A stretch of 64,000 bases of DNA from Nocardia otitidiscaviarum NBRC 14405 (GCF_000308635.1 NZ_BAGD01000044.1:53493-117492); one strand, 5' to 3'; positions 44,608-53,123 are shown, counted from the stretch's first letter. A program made the numbers and translations. The notes: generated from the sequence alone by a model not told the origin.

Positions 44608-45855
44608 TCAGCGCCGGAATTCCTCGACCGGCTGGAATTCCGCCGCGCGGTCCCCGACCTCGTTGCGGTACCACTGCTCCCGCCGGTGGCGCTGCACGCG
44701 GTCGGCGACGGCATCCAGTCCGGGGATGGTGCGCCGCAGGGTTTCCGCGCCGAAGATGAGTGGGGCCTGGACGATGGGGTGCAGCACCCAGGGGAAGCGG
44801 CGCGGCATGGTGTGGCGCGCGTAGGTGGACGGCAGCAGCCAGACGCCGGTGTAACCGATCTGCATCCGGTAGTTGATCTCGTCGCGCAGTCGTTTGCGCC
44901 ACGGCGTCCCGGGCTTCGGTTCGAAGGCGGGCAGATACGACTCCACCAGCTCCGCGCCGTCCGTGCCCGCGGTGTGGGCGCGCTTGACGAAGGCCGCGAA
45001 CATGAGCCGCACCGATTCCTGGAAATCCCGCGGGTACCACCGCGGCTGTACACCCAGCAGATGTCCCACGTATCGCCAGAAGTGCAGTGTCGCTTCGATT
45101 TCGCGCACCGTGGTCTGGTGCCCGATGCTCCACAGCGCCAGACCGGGTACCACGCTGCCGCCCATCAGGGTGAGCGTCGCGTCGCCCACGCTGATCGGCA
45201 CGCCCCAGGCGTCGTAGTCCCATTCCGGTCGGGCCATGAGCTTGCGGCGGATGAATACGTGCATGATCCGGACCCGCATGGCGGTCTGCCGTCCCCGAGC
45301 GCCGGGGTCGAGTCCGCCGGGTTCGGATACGTCGATCCAGAAGCGCACGGTCTCCAGCTGCCGTTTGTGCGCCCGGTCGCCCGCGTAGCCGCCGGTGTAG
45401 GACAGCGGTTTGGCGATGGAGCTCTCCGAATACATTTCCAGGGTGCTGGTGGTGGCGAAGCTGAATACCGAAGTGCCCCACCGTCGGAACACCTGCGCGC
45501 CCTGGGCGACCAGTTCCGGGTCCAGCCAGTCCGGCGGCGTCTCGAACTCCTCGAACAGCCGGATGAGGGAGGGTGGTGCGTCGGGCACCGAATCCACGCC
45601 GTACTCCAGGGCCCGGTCGAGCATGGCCCGGCCCGCCTTCGGGCCGGGCTCACCCAGGTACACCTCGTCCACGAACGCCTCGGCCACCGGGTCGGCCTGG
45701 TAATACGCCTCCCCGAAGGCGCGCACCAGGTCCTCCGAGGGTTGCGGGTCGAATCGGAAGACGGTGCGGAACATGCGGCGCGCCTGCTGCACCCGAGGAT
45801 CGGCGAGCCGGTCCCAGTAATGGAATTCGGTGGGGATCACATTCTCGCGGGCCAT
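44608..45855 (-). CDS. MpaB/DUF2236-family oxygenase-like protein, 415 aa
   Basis: Family of heme-dependent oxygenase-like proteins that includes rubber oxygenase Lcp and fungal MpaB. Key regions: FGEAYYQADPVAEAFVDEVYLG (near residue 48), ETPPDWLDPELVAQGAQVFRRWG (near 105), RVRIMHVFIRRKL (near 195) and WSIGHQTTVREIEATLHFWRYVGHLLG (near 245). Histidines that could bind heme are present. The substrate is unknown. It is divergent from a TetR regulator and the intergenic region holds paired inverted repeats, so control by that regulator is likely. Confidence 0.88.
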   Translation of the reverse strand: MARENVIPTEFHYWDRLADPRVQQARRMFRTVFRFDPQPSEDLVRAFGEAYYQADPVAEAFVDEVYLGEPGPKAGRAMLDRALEYGVDSVPDAPPSLIRLFEEFETPPDWLDPELVAQGAQVFRRWGTSVFSFATTSTLEMYSESSIAKPLSYTGGYAGDRAHKRQLETVRFWIDVSEPGGLDPGARGRQTAMRVRIMHVFIRRKLMARPEWDYDAWGVPISVGDATLTLMGGSVVPGLALWSIGHQTTVREIEATLHFWRYVGHLLGVQPRWYPRDFQESVRLMFAAFVKRAHTAGTDGAELVESYLPAFEPKPGTPWRKRLRDEINYRMQIGYTGVWLLPSTYARHTMPRRFPWVLHPIVQAPLIFGAETLRRTIPGLDAVADRVQRHRREQWYRNEVGDRAAEFQPVEEFRR

Positions 45856-45866
45856 GTCTGCAGCGT

Positions 45867-45899
45867 AAAGTGAGCTGATGCTCAGGTTCTACTCACTTT
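45867..45899. promoter_or_regulatory. Paired operator repeats between MpaB-family and TetR genes
   Basis: AAAGTGAG (45867-45874) and CTCACTTT (45892-45899) form a perfect 8-bp inverted repeat spaced 17 bp, enclosing the smaller dyad TGAGC-TGAT-GCTCA at 45871-45883. They fill the divergent intergenic region of about 60 bp. Confidence 0.5.
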
Positions 45900-45917
45900 T
45901 CGTGGCGAACCGGTTCC

Positions 45918-46529
45918 ATGGCTGAAACCGGAAATCACCGGCGTAAACGTCCGATGCAGGAGCGGGCCCGGGAGTCCCGCGAGCGCATCGTCGCGACCGC
46001 GGCTCGACTTTTCGCCGAACGCGGAATCGCCGACACCTCCACCAATCGGATCGCCGCCGGCGCCAATATGAGCATCGGCACGCTCTACCGCTACTTCACC
46101 GACAAACACGAGATCGTGGAGGTGCTGCGGGCCCGGCTGCTCGCGGAACTGGAGGAGCGGTTCACCGCGGCCGTACTCGACGGCATGGGCCTGTCCCCAC
46201 GGGATTCGGTGGCCACCAGCCTGCGCGCCATCGTCGCGGTGCTGGCCGAGCGGGAGCCGCTGGTGCGCGCGCTCACCGCCGACGCGACGGTGGACGGCGC
46301 GGGCTTCGGCGGCCTGGAACGCCGCCTGCTGCTGCTCACCCGCGCCTACCTGCTCCAGCAGTTGGGGCCGCTGCCCGATCACGATCTGGACGTCCGTGCC
46401 TTCGTCATGGCCAATGCGGGCCTGGCCGCGGCCCTGCGCATCGGCCTGAAACCGCCGCCGGAGCTCGACCGCGACCGGCTCATCGACGAGACCGCGGAGA
46501 TGATCGGCGGCTGGGTCAGCCGTTCCTGA
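45918..46529 (+). CDS. TetR-family transcriptional regulator, 203 aa
   Basis: TetR helix-turn-helix: ARESRERIVATAARLFAERG and TSTNRIAAGANMSIGTLYRYFTDKHEIVEVL at residues about 17-70. The helical ligand domain follows (VLAEREPLVRALTADATVDG and so on). ATG at 45918. It probably represses the divergent MpaB-family gene and itself. No further co-transcribed gene; the DUF1254 lipoprotein gene is 70 bp downstream on the same strand and may be read through. Confidence 0.9.
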   Translation: MAETGNHRRKRPMQERARESRERIVATAARLFAERGIADTSTNRIAAGANMSIGTLYRYFTDKHEIVEVLRARLLAELEERFTAAVLDGMGLSPRDSVATSLRAIVAVLAEREPLVRALTADATVDGAGFGGLERRLLLLTRAYLLQQLGPLPDHDLDVRAFVMANAGLAAALRIGLKPPPELDRDRLIDETAEMIGGWVSRS

Positions 46530-46599
46530 TCCGTTGCACAGGCGCTTCACCCGAATCGGGTGAAGGGGCGAAGGTGCGGCGGGGTAAGAATGGGAGGCC

Positions 46600-48024
46600 A
46601 TGAACGGCGAACTCGATCGGTTGTCGACGCGCGTCTCGCGCCGCACCGTCCTCGGGCTGGCCGCCGCGGCCGGTGTCACCCTGGCCGCCTGCGGACGTTC
46701 CGACGACGGCGCGGGTGCGACGTCGACCGACGCCGCCGATCTCCGGGGGATCGCCGCCGACGCCTACGTCTTCGGCTACCCGCTGGTGCTCATGGACGCC
46801 ACCCGCACCGCGTTCGAGGCCATTGTCCCGACGAATCGCTTCCTGCACGCCGACAGCCTGCCCACCCCGGCCCGTCGCGATCTGGTGCGCGTCAATATCG
46901 ACACGCTGTACTCCATCTCCTGGCTGGATCTGGCCGCGGAGCCGATCGTGCTGCGGGTGCCCGCGGTGGAATCGGGCCGGTTCTGGGTGATGCAGTTCCT
47001 GGACGCCTGGACCAATACCGTGCACAGTCCGGGCAGCATCCAGCCGCGGGTGGGGCCCGACGCGCCCGGACCGCCCTATACGTACGTGGTCACCGGGCCG
47101 GGGTGGGCGGGAGAGGTGCCCGACGACGCCGTACGCCTGGAGATGCCGACGCCCACGGTGTGGCTGATCGGCCGCATCCAGGTCGACGGCGTCGAGGATG
47201 TGCCCGCGGTGCGGGCCCGTCAACGCGAGTTGGCGCTGGTGCCACTCGGTGACTGGCTGGCCGGGCGGCCCGCCCCCGAGGGATCGGTCAAACCCGTCGA
47301 GACCACGACCCCGCCCGCCTTCCGGGTCGGCAGCATGGACGCGAGCAGCTTCTTCACCCGCCTGTGCGCGCTCATGGCGGTGAATCCGCCCGCGCCGGAG
47401 GACGCGCCCGCCCTGGCGCGTTTCGCGCGGATCGGCATCCGGCCCGGGGGAGCGGTCACCGGGATCTCCGCCGCCGACCTCGCCGCGGGGGTGGCCACCG
47501 CCCGGCGGCAGCTCCCGACCTACACCGATCCGGATACCACGGTCGCCAACGGCTGGGAGTACTCCACCGAACTCGGCGACTACGGCACCGACTACCGGTT
47601 GCGCGCCCGGGTGGCCCAGCAGGGTCTGGGCGCGAATCTGCCCGAGCATGCGATCTATCCGAATCTGGACGGGCTGGCCGACACCGACGGCACGCCCAAC
47701 CGTTACCGGCTGCGCTTCCCGCCGGATCAGATCCCGCCCGTGGACGCCTTCTGGTCGATCACCGCCTACGACGGCGACGGCTTCCTGATCCCGCATCCCT
47801 CGGGCGTGCACTCGGTCGGTCACCATATTCCGCCGGTGCCGAATCCGGACGGGTCGCTGGAGATCGCGGTGCAGTACGAGCATCCCGGTTCCGCTGTCCC
47901 GCCGGGCAATTGGCTGCCCATTCCGGACGCGGGACCGTTCTCGCTGACCATGCGCCTGTACGCGCCGCAACCGAGTGTGCTGCGCGGCGAATGGCGGCCG
48001 CCCGCCCTGGAGCCCGCGCCGTGA
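46600..48024 (+). CDS. DUF1254/DUF1214 lipoprotein with Tat-type signal, 474 aa
   Basis: Signal region has a twin arginine (SRRTVLGLAAAAGVTLAAC) ending in lipobox LAAC near residue 31, so export in a folded state and lipid anchoring are likely. Domain DUF1254 (ADAYVFGYPLVLMDATRTAF, RDLVRVNIDTLYSISWLDLAAEP) is followed by DUF1214 (DAFWSITAYDGDGFLI near 380, VQYEHPGSAVPPGNWLPIPDAGPFSLTMRLY near 425). Function unknown; common in soil bacteria. ATG at 46600. Confidence 0.88.
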   Translation: MNGELDRLSTRVSRRTVLGLAAAAGVTLAACGRSDDGAGATSTDAADLRGIAADAYVFGYPLVLMDATRTAFEAIVPTNRFLHADSLPTPARRDLVRVNIDTLYSISWLDLAAEPIVLRVPAVESGRFWVMQFLDAWTNTVHSPGSIQPRVGPDAPGPPYTYVVTGPGWAGEVPDDAVRLEMPTPTVWLIGRIQVDGVEDVPAVRARQRELALVPLGDWLAGRPAPEGSVKPVETTTPPAFRVGSMDASSFFTRLCALMAVNPPAPEDAPALARFARIGIRPGGAVTGISAADLAAGVATARRQLPTYTDPDTTVANGWEYSTELGDYGTDYRLRARVAQQGLGANLPEHAIYPNLDGLADTDGTPNRYRLRFPPDQIPPVDAFWSITAYDGDGFLIPHPSGVHSVGHHIPPVPNPDGSLEIAVQYEHPGSAVPPGNWLPIPDAGPFSLTMRLYAPQPSVLRGEWRPPALEPAP

Positions 48025-48028
48025 ACGG

Positions 48029-48370
48029 TCAGTTGGTCTGGATACCCGTGGCGATCTTCACCACGACCTGATCCGGCGTGACCTCCTGCACGGAGACGTT
48101 CATGCCGTCCGCGGGCTGCGTCTCCCCGGCCGGCACCGACACCTCCTGTCCGGCCACCTTCAACGTCACCAGATTGCCGTTCACGGCAACGAGTTCCGCC
48201 TCCACCCCCAGCACGCTGGCCTTGGCGTTCACACCCCGGTCGAAGGTGATGGTGCAGCCGCTGACCTGGCACTCGGTCTTGGATCCGGGGCCCTCCGAGG
48301 TGCAGGCGGCCACGCCGAGCGGGGTCAAGACGGCACAGGCGGACAGGGCGATCAGACGTCGAATGCGCAC
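48029..48370 (-). CDS. Small lipoprotein, 113 aa
   Basis: GTG at 48370 opens a basic leader (RIRRL), a hydrophobic core and lipobox VAAC near residue 23. The mature part contains CQVSGCTITFDRG near 34, indicating a likely disulphide, and a beta-rich domain with repeats of V-x-V (EAELVAVNGNLVTLKVAGQEVSV). Family not recognised; nocardial envelopes have many such proteins. Convergent with the DUF1254 gene, 4 bp apart. Confidence 0.75.
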   Translation of the reverse strand: MRIRRLIALSACAVLTPLGVAACTSEGPGSKTECQVSGCTITFDRGVNAKASVLGVEAELVAVNGNLVTLKVAGQEVSVPAGETQPADGMNVSVQEVTPDQVVVKIATGIQTN

Positions 48371-48470
48371 GCGGTCAGTGTAGAGCGAAACCTCACCTCC
48401 CCCGGCCGCTACCGCCACTTCTGACGGAACGGGAACGGGCGCGGGGCTGGCGACTGACGCCGAAGTAGGG

Positions 48471-48497
48471 CTTGCACTCTCCTGTGGGGAGTGCTAA
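48471..48497. promoter_or_regulatory. CIRCE element (HrcA operator) upstream of hsp20
   Basis: CTTGCACTC-N9-GAGTGCTAA differs from the CIRCE consensus TTAGCACTC-N9-GAGTGCTAA at two bases of the left arm. HrcA binding would repress transcription until heat stress. Seen in the sequence; binding inferred from the well-known motif. Confidence 0.88.
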
Positions 48498-48500
48498 ATA
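48472..48500 (+). promoter_or_regulatory. Sigma-A-type promoter of hsp20 overlapping CIRCE
   Basis: TTGCAC (-35, 48472-48477) and TAAATA (-10, 48495-48500) are separated by 17 bp. Both boxes lie inside or touch the CIRCE arms, so HrcA would occlude polymerase directly. Confidence 0.6.
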
Positions 48501-48562
48501 ATATCTATGTCAGCAGACACAAGTTATCTAATCCACTTCGAATGAGATTGGAGTGAGTTGGA

Positions 48563-48994
48563 GTGGCGACCATGCTGATGCGCGCGGATCCGTTCCGCGA
48601 TCTGGACCGGTGGACGCAGCAGGTGTTCGGCACGGCGGCACGTCCGGCGGTGATGCCGATGGACGCCTGGCGTGACGGCGACGAGTTCCTGGTGGAGTTG
48701 GATCTGCCCGGCATCGACCCGGACTCCCTGGATCTGGATGTCGAACGCAATGTGGTGACGGTGCGGGCCACCCGCCCGGAACTGGACTCGGACCGTTCGA
48801 TGATCGCCGCGGAACGCTCCCGCGGCGTGTTCAGCCGACAGCTGTTCCTCGGCGAGAGCCTCGATACCGAGCGGATTCGCGCCGACTACCGAGACGGCGT
48901 GCTGCGCTTGGTCATTCCGATCGCGGAACAGGCCAAGCCACGCAAGATCGAAGTCGCCCGCCCCGAGCGCGAGCGCCAGGCCATCAACGCCTGA
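48563..48994 (+). CDS. Hsp20/alpha-crystallin small heat-shock protein, 143 aa
   Basis: ATP-independent holdase. The alpha-crystallin domain spans residues 33-130: [37 protein letters not shown], and near the end the diagnostic [14 protein letters not shown] (A-x-x-x-n-G-v-L). The C-terminal extension is basic ([13 protein letters not shown]). GTG at 48563 follows GGAGTGAG; ATG at 48572 is an alternative. Controlled by the CIRCE/promoter element 65 bp upstream, unlike the HspR control of many actinobacterial heat-shock genes. Likely oligomeric in the cytoplasm. Confidence 0.93.
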   Translation: MATMLMRADPFRDLDRWTQQVFGTAARPAVMPMDAWRDGDEFLVELDLPGIDPDSLDLDVERNVVTVRATRPELDSDRSMIAAERSRGVFSRQLFLGESLDTERIRADYRDGVLRLVIPIAEQAKPRKIEVARPERERQAINA

Positions 48995-49329
48995 CCCGTA
49001 CCCGGCGACGGGCCCCGAACTCGCGTCGTGCAGACGCCGAGATATCAGTCGCGCACGGAAGTGAGGTGGTGCCTGTCCATTCGAATCGCTCGACAGCCGT
49101 TTCGCGGCCGACACGCGTTGTCACGCCTGCCTCCGGCACTCCGCGGACACCTTCGTGATCGGGTGACCCGCTGTGCACGGTCACCGTTGTGGCGCAGCAG
49201 GCGACCCGCGTCGGTCGCCGCGACACGGCAGATATCTTCCCTCGCGAACGCTTCGTTCGACTCCTCCGTTACGGGTGGGCCCGGTCGATGCCGGGTCCAC
49301 CCGGCCCCTGTGGATTTCGAGCCTTTCGT
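48995..49329. other. Intergenic region downstream of hsp20
   Basis: About 335 bp with no convincing gene. Two hairpin-forming repeats are visible: GGTGACC-N10-GGTCACC at 49161-49184, and an imperfect stem GGGTGGGCCCGG / CCGGGTCCACCC at 49273-49302, which could act as terminator for hsp20 or as RNA structure. Open frames crossing it are arginine-rich with poor codon use. Confidence 0.45.
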
Positions 49330-49428
49330 ATGTCCGAGGAGGTATTCGGCGCTATGACAGTCTTTTTCACCGATACCGGCCGCACTGCCGATCCCGCCGC
49401 GGCGGGCGCGTTGTTCGCGGCCTTGTGA
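49330..49428 (+). CDS. Possible small protein, 32 aa
   Basis: Not recognised and tentative. ATG at 49330 reads MSEEVFGAMTVFFTDTGR, ending GALFAAL. The second ATG at 49354 has a GAGGAGG site 11 bp upstream, giving a 24-residue form. Either may be translated, or neither. A hairpin (49461-49487) follows. No neighbour suggests a role. Confidence 0.25.
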   Translation: MSEEVFGAMTVFFTDTGRTADPAAAGALFAAL

Positions 49429-49460
49429 CCGCCACGGCCTGTTGTCGCCGGTACGCGAAT

Positions 49461-49487
49461 GGCCCGCATCCGTGGTGGATGCGGGCC
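49461..49487. terminator. Hairpin terminator before the DUF6069 gene end
   Basis: An 11-bp stem (GGCCCGCATCC / GGATGCGGGCC) with a 5-nt loop, 11 bp from the stop of the minus-strand DUF6069 gene. No T-run. It would end transcription from both sides. Confidence 0.7.
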
Positions 49488-49498
49488 GTGTCGCCTGC

Positions 49499-49945
49499 TC
49501 AACGTTCGATCAGCTTGCGCCGCATGCCCTCGGTGGCGATGACCAGGGCGGGCACCAGGGTGAGGTGGGTGATCGACAGGGCGATGGTGGAGGCGGTGTC
49601 GAAATCGGCGTCGACGGTGAGCGCGATGGTCGCGACCGCCAGGAGTGAACCGATCACGGCCGCGGTTCGCAGCACGCCCACCCACTTGTAGGACAGCAGT
49701 GCGGCGGCGGTGAGGCCCACCAGCATCGGAACGACGGTCAGGATGACGATGCCGCCCGGCGCGACGGATTGCGTCACGCCCTCGTTCGTCATTTCGAAGG
49801 AACCGCCCGCGGCGGCACCGATCAACCAGACAACCAGGTTGACCGCGACGGCGGCCGTGATCGAGCCGAGTACGGCGACCGGGCGGCTCAGCGCGGGGAC
49901 GGTGATGGCGTCGCGGGCGGTGCGGGTGGTGGTCGTGGTCGTCAT
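49499..49945 (-). CDS. DUF6069 family membrane protein, 148 aa
   Basis: Four hydrophobic helices: LGSITAAVAVNLVVWLIGAAAG, VAPGGIVILTVVPMLVGLTAAALLS, LRTAAVIGSLLAVATIALTV and IALSITHLTLVPALVIATEG, typical of the DUF6069 family common in actinomycetes. Function unknown. ATG at 49945 (MTTTTTTRTARDAITVPAL) has GGAGATCATC upstream; an in-frame codon at 50008 is less likely. Thr-rich N-terminus is cytoplasmic. Single gene. Confidence 0.82.
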   Translation of the reverse strand: MTTTTTTRTARDAITVPALSRPVAVLGSITAAVAVNLVVWLIGAAAGGSFEMTNEGVTQSVAPGGIVILTVVPMLVGLTAAALLSYKWVGVLRTAAVIGSLLAVATIALTVDADFDTASTIALSITHLTLVPALVIATEGMRRKLIER

Positions 49946-50100
49946 GATGATCTCCTGAGTCGAAGCTGTGCAGTTCGTGTGAGACCATCCTGAAACCTCA
50001 ACAATCATTCAGGTCAAGCCGCTTCGGAGTGGAGTGCCGCGGATCACAGCACCGCGTGGCCGGTGGACCCGAACCGGCCCACGACTATGCTTCTGCGCCT

Positions 50101-50646
50101 ATGGCCCTGAGTGCGACGATGTACAACTTCTCCGTCAACCTGGCCGACGTCGATCGCGGCGTCTACCAGGAGGTCGAGCTACGCGTCGCTCGCCACCCAT
50201 CCGAAACACCCGCGTTCATGCTGACCCGGCTGCTGGCCTACTGCCTCGAATACACCGAGGGCATCGCCTTCAGCGAAGGCGGCGTCTCCTCGACCGACGA
50301 ACCCGCGGTCCTCGTCCGCGACCTCACCGGCCGCATCACCGCCTGGATCGAAGTCGGCGCACCCGACGCCGAAAGACTGCACCGTGGCAGCAAACTCGCC
50401 GACCGCGCCGCCGTCTACACCCACCATCGCGACCCCGCCAAGGTGCTGGCTCAACTCGTCGGCAAGAAGATCCACCGCGCCGAGGACATCCCGGTCTACA
50501 GCCTGGATCGAACCTTCGTCGACGCGGCCGCCGCGACGCTGGACCGTCGCAATGCCATGAGTGTCTCGATTACCGAACGCCTGCTGTACTGCGAGATCAA
50601 CGGCACCACCCTGACCACGCCCGTCGAGGAACTCCGTCTGGTCTAG
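50101..50646 (+). CDS. YaeQ family protein, 181 aa
   Basis: YaeQ proteins adopt a PD-(D/E)XK nuclease-like fold of unproven activity. Signatures: ATMYNFSVNLADVDRGVYQEVELRVARHPSET at the start, MLTRLLAYCLEYTEGIAFSEGG, and AWIEVGAPDAERLHRGSKLADRAAVYTHH, the usual catalytic-like region (E...D.K-like spacing). Length agrees with E. coli YaeQ. Once tied to RfaH-type suppression, which is uncertain. ATG at 50101. Single gene. Confidence 0.92.
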   Translation: MALSATMYNFSVNLADVDRGVYQEVELRVARHPSETPAFMLTRLLAYCLEYTEGIAFSEGGVSSTDEPAVLVRDLTGRITAWIEVGAPDAERLHRGSKLADRAAVYTHHRDPAKVLAQLVGKKIHRAEDIPVYSLDRTFVDAAAATLDRRNAMSVSITERLLYCEINGTTLTTPVEELRLV

Positions 50647-50719
50647 CGGGACCTCGGATGGTTAACCCGCAAGTCCGGGCGTGGATATCGTCATCATCGA
50701 TCTTGATACGGTGCTCGCC

Positions 50720-51778
50720 ATGACATCGACGACGCGCCCGACACGGCTGCTTTCGCTCCTGGGCCTGGTCGGCTGCCTCGTCGCCGGGCTGACCGCCTGC
50801 GGTGGCGCGGCCGATACGGCGGAGACCGCCGCCAGCGGCGCCCCGCGGGCTCCGGGCCGCACCAGCTATCCGCTGACCATCGAGAACTGCGGTGTGGAGG
50901 TGACCTTCGACCAGGCGCCCACCCGGGCGGCCTCGCTGTACCAGGCGTCCACCGAGATCCTGCTGTCGCTGGGCCTCGCCGACCGCATGGTGGGCACGTC
51001 GACGTGGTTCGATCCGGTGCTGCCGCAGCTGGCGGCCGACAATGCGACGGTGCCCCGGCTGGCCGACAACGATCCGTCGCTGGAGGCGGTGCTCGCCACC
51101 GAACCCGATTTGGTGACTTCGGCGAGCGCGCACACCTTCACTTCCGCCGTGGTGGCGGAGCGGTCGCGGTTCGCGCAGCTCGGCATTCCCACCTATCAGT
51201 CGCCGTCGGTGTGCACGGGGGCGACGGTCGAGGGCGAAACCGTCACGCGCACCGAACCGCTCGGCATCGAGACGCTGTTCCAGGAGATCACCGAACTGGC
51301 CCGCATCTTCGATGTGCAGGAGCGGGGCGCGCGGCTGGTCGACGAGCTGCGCGGGCGGTTGGCGGCGGCGACGGCGAAGCTGAACGCGACCTCGGAGCCG
51401 ACGGTCGCCTTCTGGTTCTCCGGAATCAAGACCCCCTACATGGCCGGATGTTGTTCCGCCCCCGGTATGTACGCCCGCGAGGTGGGTGCGCGCAATGTCT
51501 TCGCCGACGAGCGCGAGGACTGGCCCGAGATCAGCTGGGAGGCGGTCGTCGCCAGCGATCCCGATGTGCTGGTACTCGCCGATCTCAGCCGCCAGCGCAT
51601 CGACGGCGACGCGCTGACCACGAAAATCGAGTTCCTGGAATCGAATCCGGCGACCAACCGGATGCGGGCGGTACAGGATAAGCGCTACGTCGTCATGACC
51701 GGCTCGGAGCTGGATCCGGGAATCCGTGAGATCGACGCCATCGAGAAGTTGGCGAACGGTCTCGCGACAGCGCGTTGA
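50720..51778 (+). CDS. Iron-siderophore/metallophore-type substrate-binding lipoprotein, 352 aa
   Basis: Periplasmic-binding-protein fold of the FecB/TroA class. Lipobox GLTAC near residue 27. The first lobe begins ASLYQASTEILLSLGLADRMVGTS, the linking helix and second lobe follow, and the C-terminal domain has GARNVFADEREDWPEISWEAVVASDPDVLVLAD. The segment GCCSAPGMYAREVGARN is unusual and recurs in a group of actinobacterial binding proteins without known ligand. ATG at 50720 is used. The permease gene overlaps its stop (TTGA). Confidence 0.88.
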   Translation: MTSTTRPTRLLSLLGLVGCLVAGLTACGGAADTAETAASGAPRAPGRTSYPLTIENCGVEVTFDQAPTRAASLYQASTEILLSLGLADRMVGTSTWFDPVLPQLAADNATVPRLADNDPSLEAVLATEPDLVTSASAHTFTSAVVAERSRFAQLGIPTYQSPSVCTGATVEGETVTRTEPLGIETLFQEITELARIFDVQERGARLVDELRGRLAAATAKLNATSEPTVAFWFSGIKTPYMAGCCSAPGMYAREVGARNVFADEREDWPEISWEAVVASDPDVLVLADLSRQRIDGDALTTKIEFLESNPATNRMRAVQDKRYVVMTGSELDPGIREIDAIEKLANGLATAR

Positions 51779-52797
51779 CCCGCACCCGCCGCGCGGCGTC
51801 GATCTGCCTGGCGTGCGCTGTCCTGCTGTGCCTTTCGATAGCCGTCACGGTATCCATCGGCCCCGCCGACATATCCGTGCGCGATGTGTATTCCATCATC
51901 GGACAGCATCTCGGATTGGGGACGTCGTCGGCCGGTCGACTGGCCGACGGCATCGTCTGGCAGTTGCGCTTGCCGCGTGCGGTGCTGGCGGCGATCTGCG
52001 GGGCGGGGCTGGCGCTGTGCGGGGCGATTCTGCAATCGCTGCTGCGCAATACGCTCGCCGATCCTTTCGTCCTCGGCGTCTCCTCGGGCGCGTCCACCGG
52101 CGCTGTGCTGGTGGCGGTGGTCGGCGTCGGGGCGGGGGCGCTGACGCTGTCGGGCGGGGCGTTCCTGGGCGCGGTGCTGTCGTTCACGCTCATGCTGGCC
52201 CTGGCCTACGCCGCGGGCGGCACCCCGGACCGGGTGGTTCTCGCGGGTGTGGCGTGTACGCAACTGTTCTCGGCGCTGACCTCGCTGACCGTGCTGTGGT
52301 CGGCCAATGCCGAACAGACGCGCGGCGTGCTGTTCTGGCTGCTCGGTTCGCTGGCCGGGGCGACCTGGTCGGATGTGGTCGTCTGCGCCACCGTCGTCGC
52401 GGTCGGCTGCGTGCTCTGCCTGTGGTACGCGCCGACGCTGGACGCCTTCGCCTTCGGCTCCGATGCCGCTGCCACGTTGGGCGTCGCGGTGGGCCGGACC
52501 CGGCTGTTGCTGCTGCTGATCACGGCCGTGGTGACGGCGGCGCTGGTGAGCGCGGCCGGTGCGATCGGCTTCGTCGGCCTGGTGCTGCCCCATGCCGCCC
52601 GCTTCCTGGTCGGCCCCGGTCACGCCCGGCTGCTGCCGGTCACGGTACTGCTCGGCGCGGTGTTCATGGTCTGGGCGGACACCCTCGCCCGCAGTGCGTT
52701 CGGTGCCCGCGAGGTACCGGTCGGAGTGGTCACCGCCCTGCTCGGCGTACCCGCCTTCGCCATCCTGCTCGCCCGGCGTCGCAGGCAGCTCACCTGA
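51775..52797 (+). CDS. FecCD-family permease, 340 aa
   Basis: About ten transmembrane helices. Conserved FecCD signatures: WQLRLPRAVLAAICGAGLALCGAILQSLLRNTLADPFVLGVSSGAS near residue 60 and SAAGAIGFVGLVLPHAARFLVGPGHARLLPVTVLLGA near 250. The start is TTG at 51775, overlapping the binding-protein stop. A two-gene unit lacking the ATPase: the next 339 bp contain no gene. The ATPase may be encoded elsewhere or shared. Confidence 0.92.
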   Translation: MTRTRRAASICLACAVLLCLSIAVTVSIGPADISVRDVYSIIGQHLGLGTSSAGRLADGIVWQLRLPRAVLAAICGAGLALCGAILQSLLRNTLADPFVLGVSSGASTGAVLVAVVGVGAGALTLSGGAFLGAVLSFTLMLALAYAAGGTPDRVVLAGVACTQLFSALTSLTVLWSANAEQTRGVLFWLLGSLAGATWSDVVVCATVVAVGCVLCLWYAPTLDAFAFGSDAAATLGVAVGRTRLLLLLITAVVTAALVSAAGAIGFVGLVLPHAARFLVGPGHARLLPVTVLLGAVFMVWADTLARSAFGAREVPVGVVTALLGVPAFAILLARRRRQLT

Positions 52798-53021
52798 CCG
52801 GCGGAAGGCACGACAAAGCGGGTCGCCACCGCCGCCGCCGGTGTGTCGGCGTCGGCCGACGTGCAATCCCTGGGCCCGCACACCGCAACCTGAATCGAGG
52901 GCATTGTCATCCGTCCTTCGCATTGGTGATTCGTGTAGATGGGATGAGCCGGTTCGAGGGGCGTTTTCGACTGTCTGAAACATCCATAGTTCTAATTGGG
53001 CCGATTTCTGGACGAGGGACC

Positions 53022-53038
53022 AGTTAACTGTGTTAACT
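53022..53038. promoter_or_regulatory. Dyad AGTTAAC-N3-GTTAACT
   Basis: Perfect 7-bp inverted repeat, AT-rich within GC-rich surroundings, 99 bp before the ATG of the secreted-protein gene. Looks like an operator of a dimeric regulator; binder unknown. Confidence 0.45.
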
Positions 53039-53097
53039 TGGCCGCCGGGTGACCACCGGCGCCCCGGGGCCGTCCGCAGGGCCCTGTTGGTATTGCC

Positions 53098-53123
53098 TTG
53101 TCCCGGAGCATGTTTCGGGACAA
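53098..53123 (+). promoter_or_regulatory. 5' untranslated hairpin upstream of secreted-protein gene
   Basis: TTGTCCCG / CGGGACAA pair (8 bp) around a 10-nt loop, ending 3 bp before the GAGGAGA ribosome-binding site. Could modulate translation or mRNA stability; no known riboswitch shape is seen. Confidence 0.4.

Noticed and set aside
49028..49357. Arginine-rich open frames downstream of hsp20
   Set aside because: Composition and codon use are not coding-like; they span hairpins.
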